Source of the DNA: Edaphobacter acidisoli
GTDB lineage: Bacteria; Acidobacteriota; Terriglobia; Terriglobales; Acidobacteriaceae
NCBI RefSeq assembly: GCF_014642855.1
Contig: NZ_BMJB01000001.1
Location: forward strand, 1,116,001-1,180,000
Direction: 5' to 3'
Length of the DNA stretch: 64,000 nt
Of the stretch, positions 31,016-41,100 are shown one piece after another. Each line of letters starts with the position of its first letter. Positions within the stretch are counted from its first letter, which is position 1. The notes beneath the pieces are model-generated. The model had not been told where the DNA came from, searched no databases, and worked only from the letters and a program-made list of their open reading frames with translations. The position numbers and the translations under genes are program-made.

Positions 31016-32118
31016 AGGTTCCCTTTGTCGATTTGAAGTCCCTCCACAACGAGATCAAAGAAGAACTCGGCGAAGTCTTCGTCCGAGTCCTAGACAACTC
31101 GACCTTTGTCCTCGGACCGGAGGTGCAGCAATTTGAACAGGAGTTCGCCGCATATACCGGCACTGCGCACTGCATCGCAGTCAATACAGGCACTGCCGCA
31201 CTTCATCTTGTGCTGGCTGCGATGGGCATCGGTCCTGGCGACGAGGTCATCACTGTTCCCCACACCTTCATCGCCACCGCTGAGGCGATCACCGCAGTAG
31301 GTGCACGACCTGTCTTCGTCGACATTAATCCGGTCTCCTTTACCATGGACGCTACGCTTCTCGAATCGGCCATCACGACTCGCACTCGCGCTATCATCCC
31401 CGTTGACCTCTACGGCCAGGTTGCGGACATGGATCCCATCCTAGAAGTCGCCGAACGCCGCGGAATCCCCGTCGTAGAAGACGCCTGTCAGGCGCATGGA
31501 GCCGAGTACAAAGGCCGAAAGGCTGGCTCTTTCGGCATCGCCGGCTGCTTCAGCTTCTATCCCGGGAAGAACCTCGGCGCATGTGGCGAAGGCGGTGCAG
31601 TCACCACTAACGACTCGAAACTCGCCGCATCGATCCGCATGTGGCGCGACCACGGATCATCCAAACGCTACGAGCACGTCTTCCCTGGGCTCAACATGCG
31701 GATGGAAGGACTTCAGGGAGGCATTCTCTCCGTCAAGCTCAAACATCTTGACCGGTGGAACGACCAGCGTCGTCACGCCGCCACGGCCTATAACCATGCA
31801 CTGGCTGGCTCCGGGATCACCACTCCCACAGAGATGCCATACGGTCGCCACGTCTACCATCTCTATGTTGTCCAATCCGAGAACCGAGATGCTCTGCGCC
31901 AGCAGTTGACCGACGCAGGCATAGAATCCGGCCTGCACTATCCCATACCCCTCCATCTGCAACAAGCCTACCGCTCGCTCGGCTATAAGAAAGGCGACTT
32001 CCCTATAACAGAGCGGACGAAGAACCGCATCCTCTCGCTACCGATGTATCCGGGCATCCAGACTGAGGCAATCGAAAGAGTCGCAGCAGAACTCAAGGAG
32101 GGTTGCCTTGTCGTCTGA
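31012..32118 (+). CDS. DegT/DnrJ/EryC1/StrS aminotransferase (WbpE/WlbC-like)
   Basis: The 368-residue PLP enzyme has VNTGTAALHLVLAAMG, the PLP-phosphate region, VEDACQAHGAEYKGRKAG for the cofactor Asp and His, and CFSFYPGKNLGACGEGG containing the Schiff-base lysine (about residue 184). It aminates a 3-keto sugar nucleotide using glutamate in the WbpE/WlbC type. The start overlaps the acetyltransferase stop (ATGA at 31012). It fits a three-step module, dehydrogenase-aminotransferase-acetyltransferase, giving a 2,3-diacetamido sugar precursor for the exopolysaccharide (inference). Confidence 0.9.
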   Translation: MKVPFVDLKSLHNEIKEELGEVFVRVLDNSTFVLGPEVQQFEQEFAAYTGTAHCIAVNTGTAALHLVLAAMGIGPGDEVITVPHTFIATAEAITAVGARPVFVDINPVSFTMDATLLESAITTRTRAIIPVDLYGQVADMDPILEVAERRGIPVVEDACQAHGAEYKGRKAGSFGIAGCFSFYPGKNLGACGEGGAVTTNDSKLAASIRMWRDHGSSKRYEHVFPGLNMRMEGLQGGILSVKLKHLDRWNDQRRHAATAYNHALAGSGITTPTEMPYGRHVYHLYVVQSENRDALRQQLTDAGIESGLHYPIPLHLQQAYRSLGYKKGDFPITERTKNRILSLPMYPGIQTEAIERVAAELKEGCLVV

Positions 32119-32800
32119 TCAACAACCCACGGACGTCACTTGTGCTCGCATCGTCCCTGCTGTTTTTGGCGGCGCGCAAGTCATGAACGACCCTGCCTGG
32201 GAGTGGGACTTTGCCGCTCACTTGAAACAGACTCATTCGCCCGGAGAACTGCTCGCGCTTTATTCCAGATATCGCAGTGAAGAGGGCTCATTCGAGTCTC
32301 TGCTGCGTCGCATCATCTTTCGCGCCATGTGCCGCACTGCCGGACATGCGCTGCAGGTTGGCCCCGAAGTTGTCGTCAAACATCCCGAGACCATGGAACT
32401 GGGCGACGCGGTATTCATCGGTGCGCAGACAATGATCCAGGGCCGCTTCGATGGAACCTGTCGCATCGGCAGTCATGTCTGGATCGGTCCCCATGCCTAT
32501 TTCGATGCCCGCAACCTCGTCCTGGAGGATTACGTAGGATGGGGTCCAGGAGCTAAAGTGCTCGGTTCCGCACATACTGGCGAACCGCTCGACGTACCTA
32601 TCATCGCAACCGAACTCACAATTGAGCCTGTCGTAATCGGCTATGGCGCCGACATAGGTACCAACGCAACCATTCTGCCCGGCGTTCACGTCGGCGCTCA
32701 CTCCATCGTCGGTGCCGGCGCAGTCGTTACGGCGGATGTCCCCGAGTACTCGGTAGTCGCGGGCGTGCCCGCCAGGATTATCCGGCACCGCAAGGAGTAA
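32108..32800 (+). CDS. Second hexapeptide-repeat acyltransferase
   Basis: The 230-residue protein has an N-terminal helical segment (to about 75) and a left-handed beta-helix with VFIGAQTMIQGRFDGTCRIG, IGSHVWIGPHAYF, IGYGADIGTNATILPGVHVG and the terminal VVAGVPARIIRHR. It resembles maltose/galactoside O-acetyltransferases and capsule acetyltransferases, and may O-acetylate a sugar or residue of the repeat unit. The start codon is TTG at 32108, overlapping the aminotransferase gene by eleven bases and preceded six bases upstream by AAGGAGGG. The strong ribosome binding site decides this unusual start. It is the fourth gene of the operon. Confidence 0.85.
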   Translation: MSSDQQPTDVTCARIVPAVFGGAQVMNDPAWEWDFAAHLKQTHSPGELLALYSRYRSEEGSFESLLRRIIFRAMCRTAGHALQVGPEVVVKHPETMELGDAVFIGAQTMIQGRFDGTCRIGSHVWIGPHAYFDARNLVLEDYVGWGPGAKVLGSAHTGEPLDVPIIATELTIEPVVIGYGADIGTNATILPGVHVGAHSIVGAGAVVTADVPEYSVVAGVPARIIRHRKE

Positions 32801-32898
32801 CCTGTCCTAATCTGCCTCCATATATTTTTGACGGCAGGCTTTAAACCTATAACAGGAAGACCGGCATTAGACAGCCAAACAGGCAGCGGAGGAGAGCA

Positions 32899-33882
32899 AT
32901 GAACCCCATTCAAGGAACGACGATCCTCATCACCGGCGGGGCTGGGTTTGTCGGCAGTACAACCGCGGACCAATTAATTGAAGCTGGCGCGGCCGAAGTC
33001 CGCGTGCTCGACAACTTTATCCGTGGAAACCTCCGAAACGTCGAGAAGGCTAGAAGCACAGGACGCTTGGTTGTTATTGAAGGCGATGTCCGCGACCGCG
33101 ACTTGGTCGACAGCTCCATAGCTGGCGTGGACTATGTCTTCCACGAAGCTGCGTTGCGCATCACAAGGTGCGCCGAGGCACCGCGCGAGGCTGTCGAAGT
33201 TCTCATCGACGGTATGTCAAACGTCCTTGAAAGCTCCGTGCGCCACAAGGTCAAAAAGATTGTGGCCGCTTCCTCGGCCTCTGTCTATGGCAATCCTTCC
33301 TACCTCCCAATGGATGAGGCTCACCCATTCAACAACCGCACGCTTTACGGAGCAGGAAAAATCGCCAACGAGCAGATGCTTCGCTCTTATTACGAGATGT
33401 TCCGACTTCCCTACGTCGCCTTCCGCTACTTCAACATCTACGGCCCGCGCATGGACATCGATGGAGTCTATACCGAAGTCCTTATCCGTTGGCTAGACGC
33501 CATCGAAGCTGGCCAGCAGCCGAAGATCTTCGGCGACGGCTCGCAGTCCATGGACTTCGTCTTTATCGAAGATGTCGCTCGCGCCAATCTTGCCGGCCTG
33601 GTCTCCGACACAACCGACGAGGTCTTCAATGTCGGCCGCGGAGTGCAAACAACGCTGAACGAACTCTGCCATCTCCTGCTAAAGGTCACCGGCTCCTCTC
33701 TCCAGCCAGAGTATCTTCCCGCGCGCAAGGTTAATAATGTCCAGGCACGCAGGGCGGCTATCGATAAGGCGCAAAAAATGCTTGGGTTCACAGCGCAGGT
33801 CGATCTTGCAAGCGGACTCGAGGCACTGATTCAGTGGCGCGAAGCGGCCAGATCTGAGTTGACCGCCGGAGGTGTCCGATGA
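32899..33882 (+). CDS. NAD-dependent epimerase/dehydratase (GalE-like sugar-nucleotide enzyme)
   Basis: The 327-residue extended short-chain dehydrogenase has ILITGGAGFVGSTTADQL at the N-terminus (NAD-binding TGxxGxxG), the catalytic SSASVYG and YGAGK (Tyr-x3-Lys, about residue 150), and FRYFNIYGPRM. The substrate loop and C-terminal domain match UDP-glucose 4-epimerase and related nucleoside-diphosphate-sugar epimerases. GGAGGAG precedes the ATG by five bases. It starts 98 bases after the acyltransferase, which allows a separate promoter, and overlaps the next aminotransferase by ATGA. It may make the keto sugar that the second aminotransferase uses. Confidence 0.9.
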   Translation: MNPIQGTTILITGGAGFVGSTTADQLIEAGAAEVRVLDNFIRGNLRNVEKARSTGRLVVIEGDVRDRDLVDSSIAGVDYVFHEAALRITRCAEAPREAVEVLIDGMSNVLESSVRHKVKKIVAASSASVYGNPSYLPMDEAHPFNNRTLYGAGKIANEQMLRSYYEMFRLPYVAFRYFNIYGPRMDIDGVYTEVLIRWLDAIEAGQQPKIFGDGSQSMDFVFIEDVARANLAGLVSDTTDEVFNVGRGVQTTLNELCHLLLKVTGSSLQPEYLPARKVNNVQARRAAIDKAQKMLGFTAQVDLASGLEALIQWREAARSELTAGGVR

Positions 33883-35048
33883 GCGTTCTCGCATCTCTCA
33901 CAGATACTCCTTCGACAACCATCCCTGTTGCGCGCCCCTTCGTCGGCGCCGAAGAAGAACAAGCAGTCATCGAGGTGTTGCGCTCCGGATGGGTTACACA
34001 GGGCCCGCGTGTAGCCGAATTTGAACAAAAATTCTCCTCCTATGTCGGCTGCAAACACGCAGTCGGTGTGTCTTCTTGCACCACCGCGCTCCACCTGGCC
34101 TTGATCGCGCTCAATATCGGCGCGGGCGACGAAGTCATCTGCCCCAGCCTCTCTTTTATCGCTACAGCAAACTCCATCGCCTATGTCGGAGCAACTCCTG
34201 TCTTCGGCGACATCGACCTCGCCACCTACAACCTCGATCCCCACTGCATCGAGGCACTCATTACACCGCGCACGAAAGCTCTTCTCGTCGTCCACCAGAT
34301 CGGACTACCCGCGGAGATGAACGCCCTGGCGCAGATTGCCCAAAAGCATCATCTTGCCATCATCGAGGACGCCGCCTGCGCCATCGGCTCCGAATACGCA
34401 GGACACTTGATCGGTGCGCCAGTGGGAACCATGGCCTGCTTCAGCTTCCATCCCAGAAAGGTTTTGACTACTGGCGAAGGCGGCATGATTACCACTAGTG
34501 ATACCGCGATCGCCGAACGTCTCCGCCGCCTTAGACAACACGCCATGAGCCTTTCCGACGTGGCGCGTCACAATGCAAAGCAGGTCGTCACCGAAACCTA
34601 CGACGAAGTCGGTTTCAACTTTCGCATGACTGATATGCAGGCCGCGATCGGCATCACACAGCTTGGCCGCCTGGACAGCTTCCTTGCGCGCCGGCGTCAT
34701 CTCGCCGCGCGCTATACCGCCGCACTCCAGCATCTTCCCTGGATGATCACCCCCGCAGTCCCTGCCAACTGCCGCCACAACTTCCAGTCCTACATGGTGC
34801 GCCTCATCGGCGACCACGCAAAAAATCGTGATGCAATTATGCAGCAGTTACTCGAAAAGAAGATCTCCACCCGCCGCGCGATTATGGCCATCCACCGCGA
34901 ACTTCCCTACCGCTCCCCGGCATGGGACCGCTCACTGCCTCACACCAATCTGGCCACCGACACCGGACTCATCTTGCCGCTTTTCCATCAGATGACCGAG
35001 ACCGAGCAGGACTACATCATTGAGTCACTCCAGACCATAGTCCTCTGA
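33879..35048 (+). CDS. DegT/DnrJ/EryC1/StrS aminotransferase, second copy
   Basis: The 389-residue PLP enzyme has GWVTQGPRVAEFEQKFSSYV and VSSCTTALHLALIALN, VVHQIGLPAEMN, IEDAACAIGSEYAG, and CFSFHPRKVLTTGEGG containing the PLP lysine. It belongs to the perosamine/UDP-4-keto-sugar aminotransferase group more than to the WbpE group of the first copy. With the preceding epimerase gene (ATGA overlap; GGAGGTG ribosome site) it may form a two-step amino-sugar branch. It ends the plus-strand operon, and a bidirectional hairpin follows at 35110-35137. Confidence 0.88.
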   Translation: MSVLASLTDTPSTTIPVARPFVGAEEEQAVIEVLRSGWVTQGPRVAEFEQKFSSYVGCKHAVGVSSCTTALHLALIALNIGAGDEVICPSLSFIATANSIAYVGATPVFGDIDLATYNLDPHCIEALITPRTKALLVVHQIGLPAEMNALAQIAQKHHLAIIEDAACAIGSEYAGHLIGAPVGTMACFSFHPRKVLTTGEGGMITTSDTAIAERLRRLRQHAMSLSDVARHNAKQVVTETYDEVGFNFRMTDMQAAIGITQLGRLDSFLARRRHLAARYTAALQHLPWMITPAVPANCRHNFQSYMVRLIGDHAKNRDAIMQQLLEKKISTRRAIMAIHRELPYRSPAWDRSLPHTNLATDTGLILPLFHQMTETEQDYIIESLQTIVL

Positions 35049-35109
35049 GAAGACCTTCCCAGGCATGGAGCTGAAGTCCTGCTACCCGCAGATCTCCAGA
35101 CAGGGCTCA

Positions 35110-35137
35110 GAGTGCTGGCTGAAAACCACCAGCACTC
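35110..35137. terminator. Bidirectional terminator between convergent operons
   Basis: A 9-bp stem (GAGTGCTGG / CCAGCACTC) with a 10-base loop lies between the aminotransferase stop (35048) and the stop of the giant minus-strand gene (35180). The T tracts are short. Confidence 0.65.
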
Positions 35138-35179
35138 CTGCCTCTGCTTCCTGGTACACATCGTTCATCGCCCTGTCTC

Positions 35180-38100
35180 CTATAGCGCAAGGAAGTTCAC
35201 GCCCGTCACATTCGCTGTCTTGATAGTGACTGACTTGCTTGAGGGGACAAAGATTACTCCGGACTTCTTTACTTGCACCGTATATGTACCACTCACCAGC
35301 CCGCTGAAAGTAAATCCTCCGGATGAGTTTGTAACTGTCGTAGCAGTCGCACCTCCACTCAGAGAGACCGTAACTCCAGCTCCGCCAAGTCCGCTGACCG
35401 TTCCCGAAATCGAGAAAGTCTGTGCTGAGGTAAAGTTCGCCGTCGTATTGGCGCCGCTTACCGTCACTGCCCGATTAGCTGGAGTAAAGATGAAGCCGGC
35501 CTTTGTCGGCGTCACCGTATAGGACCCGTTCGTCACCGTGAAGCTATACGCACCCGTACTGCTCGCCGTTACCGTCGCTGACGATGTTCCGCTCAGGGTC
35601 ACTGTCGCTCCATTGCCCCCGGCTCCGCTAATCGTGCCGCTCAGAGTATAGGTCTGCAACTGCGAGCTAAAGTTGGCCGTTGCGTTGGATCCGTTCAACG
35701 TCACCGCCTGGCTTGACGGTGTCATCACGTATCCCGCCTTTGCTGGTGTTACGGTATAGCTCCCATTGGCCAATCCGGTAAAGGTGTACACACCAGACGC
35801 ATTAGCGGTAACAGTACCCGTTGCTGCGCCTCCCAGAGTTACGGTTGCCCCCGACCCTCCCGCACCGCTGATTGTGCCGGAGATGTTGAAAGCCTGACTC
35901 GATGAGATTGCCACATTTAGTACATGAGCATTGTTGATCGTCACCGTCGTCGCTGCGGGACTGAATACATAGCCCGCCAGGACAGGAGTGATCGTGTAGG
36001 TCCCGTTCGCAAGCCCATTGAAGCTGAATGCACCTGAAGCGTTCGCAGTCGTCGTGGCTGTCGCAGCTCCGCTCAAGTTCACTACTGCACCAGGCCCTCC
36101 AACCCCGCTAATGACACCCGCCACGGTATAGGTCGTGGTCGGTGAGTAGATCACATCCACCCAGTAGTTGGCAGCATTGGAGCTGCTGGTTGGAAATACA
36201 CTCGTTGCCGAGTAGCCGTATAAGCCATTCGGTCCGTCTACACCGTTCTGTAGCGCATCTAGCGGAGGCGCATTCACCCCTTGCGAGGTAAAGAACCCTG
36301 AATCGGCTGAATAGTGCCCATCGGGCGCAAAGTACGACGCTACATACGTCGTGTTCGCCTTCACAGCAACAGGTTGCGAGAAGATGACCTGCTGCCAACC
36401 AGTGCTGCTTTCGTTGATGAAGGTTGCCGTTGCCAGCAGCGTTCCCGTGCTTGTCCACAGGTTCCCCTGATGAGTTCCCTGATTCGAGAACGACTTATAG
36501 AACCGGATACCGGACACATATCCGTCCGCATTAGCACGGAACTTCACGCCCAGCTCCACCGAATTCGTGTCGCCCACGTCAGGCGACCCAGGTGTGGCGG
36601 AGGGTTGCCAGATCGTGTCGCATGGGCAGTTGCTCAACACAGCAAAATTGGCACCGGTAATGTTCGCACCATACACGACCAGAGTTAGGTTGCCCGGATT
36701 AAAGATCAGGTTTGGAACCGACGGCGTCACTGTGTAGGTCCCGTTAACAAGTCCCCCAAAGCTATAGTTTCCGGAGGCATCCGCCGTCGTTGTCGCCGTT
36801 GCTGGACCGCTCAGAGAAACGGTCGCTCCAGCTCCTCCAGTGATGGTTCCGCTGATCGCATACGTAACCACCGTAGCTGTAAAGTTCACCCCCGTGACAG
36901 ATGCTCCATTCACCGTCACATTCTGGCTCGCCGGGCTCACCGTAAATCCCGCTGTTCCAGGAGTGATCGTGTAGGTCCCGTTTGTCACCTGTTGGAACGT
37001 GTAGTTGCCGGAAGCATCCGCCGTCGTAGTGAGCGTGGCCGAACCCGTCAGAGCAACCGTATCACCGCCACCGCCTGTAATCGTGCCGGAAATGCTATAC
37101 GGGAGGTTCGAGCTAAAGTTGACGGCAAGTTGATGGGCTCCATTAATGGTCACCGTCTGGCTTGCTGGACTAAAGGCAATCCCGCCGTTGCTCGGTGTCA
37201 CCGTATAAGTCCCATTGGGCAAGCCGCTAAATGCATAGGCACCGGTTGTTCCGGTTGTCGTTGTCAAGCTTACCGGTCCAGTCAGCGTCACCTGAGTTCC
37301 GCTTGCTCCCGCCCCAGTAATCGTACCCGCAAGGGTAAAAGTCGTAGCTGGAGCATAGATCACATCTACCCAGTAGTTAGCTGAGTTATAGCTGCTGCTC
37401 GGGTAGGTACTCGTTGACGAGTACGAATAGATGCCGTTCAGACCGTCAACTCCATTCTCCAGCGCGTGAAGCGGAGGGTTGTCAACGCCAGCGGTTGCGA
37501 AGGCACCCGACGTTGCTGAATAATGCCCCGCTGGTGCGAAGTAGGACGCAATATACGTTGTGTTCGCAGTAACAGGTACTGGATTGGCAAATGTCACCTG
37601 CTGCCATCCCGTAGCGCTTTCGTTAGCAAATGAAGCCGTCGCCAGCAAACTGCCGGATCCGGTCTGCGCACTGGTCCACAGGTTCCCAATATGCACGCCC
37701 GTGTTGGCGGCGGATTTATAGAAGCGAACGCCCACAACGTAGCCGTCGTTGTCCGCGCGGAACCTCAGACCAAGTTCAATTGATTGTGGATCATTCTGAT
37801 CAACCACGGTTGGCACCGTCGAAGGTTGCCAAATCGTGTCACATGGGCAGATAGACGGAACAGTAAAGTTAACGCCGGCTACGCTGGCATTGCTTATTGT
37901 GACCGTCTGGGTTCCTGGAACCATGACGTAACCGGACTCGCTCGGAGTTACGGTATAGGTTCCTGCGTAGAGGCCACTGAAGCTGTAATTTCCCGAGCTG
38001 TCTGCTGTTGTTGTAGTCGGATTCAATCCGTTAAGCGTTACGGTCGCCCCTGCTCCGCCTGCGCCGCTGATTGTCCCACTGATGCTGTAGGATTGATACC

Positions 38101-41100
38101 CCATGTACACCACATCAACCCAATAGTTGGTCGAGTCGTAGGAATTGACCGGGAAGACTCCTCCGCTGGAGGTATAGATATAAACACCATTGGAACCATC
38201 AACACCTTCAGCGAGGGCATGGAGAGGCGGGTTATTCACTCCGGTCGTCGCAAAGTAGTTCGTGTCAGCTGAATAGTGTCCAGACGGAGCAAAGTAAGAG
38301 ACGATATAGGTCGTATTTGCCGATATTTCGACCGGCTCAGAGAAGTTGACCTGCTGCCAGCCCGATGCTGTCTCATTGGTAAAAGTAGCTGTAGCCAGCA
38401 ATGCTCCCGTGTCCGACCAGAGGTGGGCCACATGCGTACCCACATTGGTAGCTGCTTTGTAGAAGCGAACACCGGCAATGTAGCCTGTCGCATCCGCCCT
38501 GAATTTCACGCCAACTTCAACCGGCGTACCATCGTTACTGTCAGCCAGCGTAGGCACTGACGACGGCTGCCAGATCGAAACACAGGCACACACCTGGCCC
38601 TGGAAGTTCACGTTCGTCGCATTCGTGGCAGACAGGCTTACTGATTGCGAGTACGGGGTAAAGATATAGCCTGGAAGGACCGGCGTCACCGTATACGATC
38701 CGCCCATCAAGCCCGTGAAGCTGTAGTTCCCTGACGCATCGGCAGTGATCTGCCCCGTCGCAGCGCCACCCAGATTGACCGTCGCTCCGGCACCTCCATT
38801 AATTGTTCCGGAAATACTTAGCGGATTTGTCACCGTGGCGGTGAAGTTGACGTTCGACACAGCAGTGCTGTCGATAGTGATCGTCTGAGTTGGCGGGGCA
38901 AATGTAACGCCCGGGTTACTCACCGAAACTGTGTATGTCCCATTCACCAATCCATCAAAGCTATAGTTCCCCGATGTATCAGACGTTGTTGTAAGCGACT
39001 CAGCTCCGCTCAGGCTTACGGTTGCTCCTCCGCCACCAGTCCCTGCAATCGTTCCAGACAGGCTATAGGTATTCGACGACGTGAAGACCACATCCACCCA
39101 ATAGTTGGTCGAAAGAAAACTCTGATTGGGGAAGGCGCCTGCGGTCGTGTATAGATACACACCGTTATCGCCATCCACACCATTTTCCAGAGCGTGCAAC
39201 GGAGGATTGTCATATCCCGACTGCAGGAAGTATTCAGAATCGTCCGAGTAGTGGCCTGAGGGCGCGAAATACGAAGCCACATAGGTCGTGTTAGCAGTAA
39301 TTGGAATCGGTGAAGAGAAGTAGACCTGCTGCCATCCAGAACCGCTCTCACTGGTGAAGGTCGCCGTGCCCAGCAACGCTCCAGTGCTTGACCACAAATG
39401 TCCAATATGAGTGCCTGTGTTCGCCGTCGCCTTGTAGAACCGGATGCCGAGCACAGAGCCATCAGAGTCCGTACGGAACTTCACACCTACTTCAACCGAA
39501 TTGCCATCTCCGCTATCTGGAGTCTTTGGTGAACTCGATGCATTCCAGATACTGCACGGACAAGTCTGCGGCTGCACGTTGACAGTAACACCGCTGCTTG
39601 GAGTTTCAATGTTTCCGCTGTCATCCACCGCGCGGCTTAAGAGGGTGGCCGAGCCGACAACCGATGGCGTCCAGGTATAACTCCAACTCGTACGTCCGCT
39701 TGCAGGATGCCAGGTCGTTCCATTGTCACCAGAGACCTCAACTCCAGCAACGACGCCGCCAACATCAGACGCTGTTCCTGAAATCGTAACCCCATTCCCG
39801 GTGTTGACTGTCGCATTCGCTGCAGGCGATGTGATTCTTGAAGCCGGAGGCGTTGTATCCGTTGAAGCTGTCGCCGCCGACAGACCAGGCTGCAACGTCG
39901 TTGGCTGTACGCCCATGTCGGCAAACAGGTTGACCGTAGCCTGTTGCATATTCGGATCTGGATCGGGCGTGTCGAAGCCGAACGAATTATCGTGGTTGCT
40001 GTCCAGGCCCCATGACCATTGCACAGTTCCTGCGCCAAAAACGAGCGCTCCGCTCGGAGCACGATACATCGTCATATGGTGAGTCGCGTTCCCTGCGCCA
40101 TAGGTTCCACCGTAGTCCAGCAGAAGATCGGTATCCAGGGAATAGGTCGCGGTGGAAAGATCAAATAATCCCGCTGGTCTGAACCCATTATCGACATCCT
40201 CGTCCCATTCATATCCTAGGGTTCCCTGAGGCATGGTGTAGGTCTGATTTGCAGCCTGCGAGGCGACTGCGGTATTACGCCAGAAGCGCATTTTCCCGTC
40301 CGCGGCAGGAACCTCGAGCGCCAGGCCATTATTGTCTGCGCCCGGCCCATTCACCATGAAGAGGGTACCCGTAAGAGCGTTCTCAGGCTGCCCTCCATCC
40401 GAAGGCGGGCTGAAACTCGGATCGCGCCAAGTGCCTGTCCAAGTCGAGGTAGGATCGATCTTCGCAAACGCAAGCGTCTCCTTATAGCAGACCAGTGTTC
40501 TATAGGGAGTATTTGATCCGTCGATACTGTTTTCCCAGCGCGTCTTCCAAAACATTCCATTGCCCGTAAAGAACGCCAGGTTCACGCCCGCATCCCGCGC
40601 TGCTTTAATATCGGCACGCTGCGGAGCTGAAATATATTCGTCGTGGCCGTCAGCCATATATATCTTGTGGTTAAGAATCAGGCTTCCAGAGCGCGTCGCG
40701 TCGACGTCAGTGAAGTAGGTGACGTCATACCCATTTGCTTCGAGCCATCGCACCATGGGATAGTTCGAACCAAAAACCCACGTCGCCGATTCATTATCGA
40801 AGCCCCGCGTCAACACGGGACGGTTGTAACTCACCTTATAAGAACGATTAGATAAATCGAAGTTTGGAGTATTGGGTCCATAGAGACTTCCACCGCCATA
40901 GTAGTTATAAGCCTGCCAGGTGGAATCATTGGTTTGAAACAAAATATTGGAATGACTCGAGTCATTTCGGACAATAAATACAATGTGACTGTCTCCCCCG
41001 GTATCGCTGCGGACCAGATGAGCAAAATAGATACCGGAAGTAGCATTTGCCGGCACCGCCCACGACGCCGAGACGGCCCAATTACCGCAGTCTGCTAGGC

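Noticed and set aside
35112..35522. Plus-strand frames opposite the giant repeat proteins (for example here, 5540-5764, 7784-8047)
   Set aside because: These Val/Pro/Ala-rich translations are the antisense reading of SdrD-like repeats and recur wherever the repeats occur.
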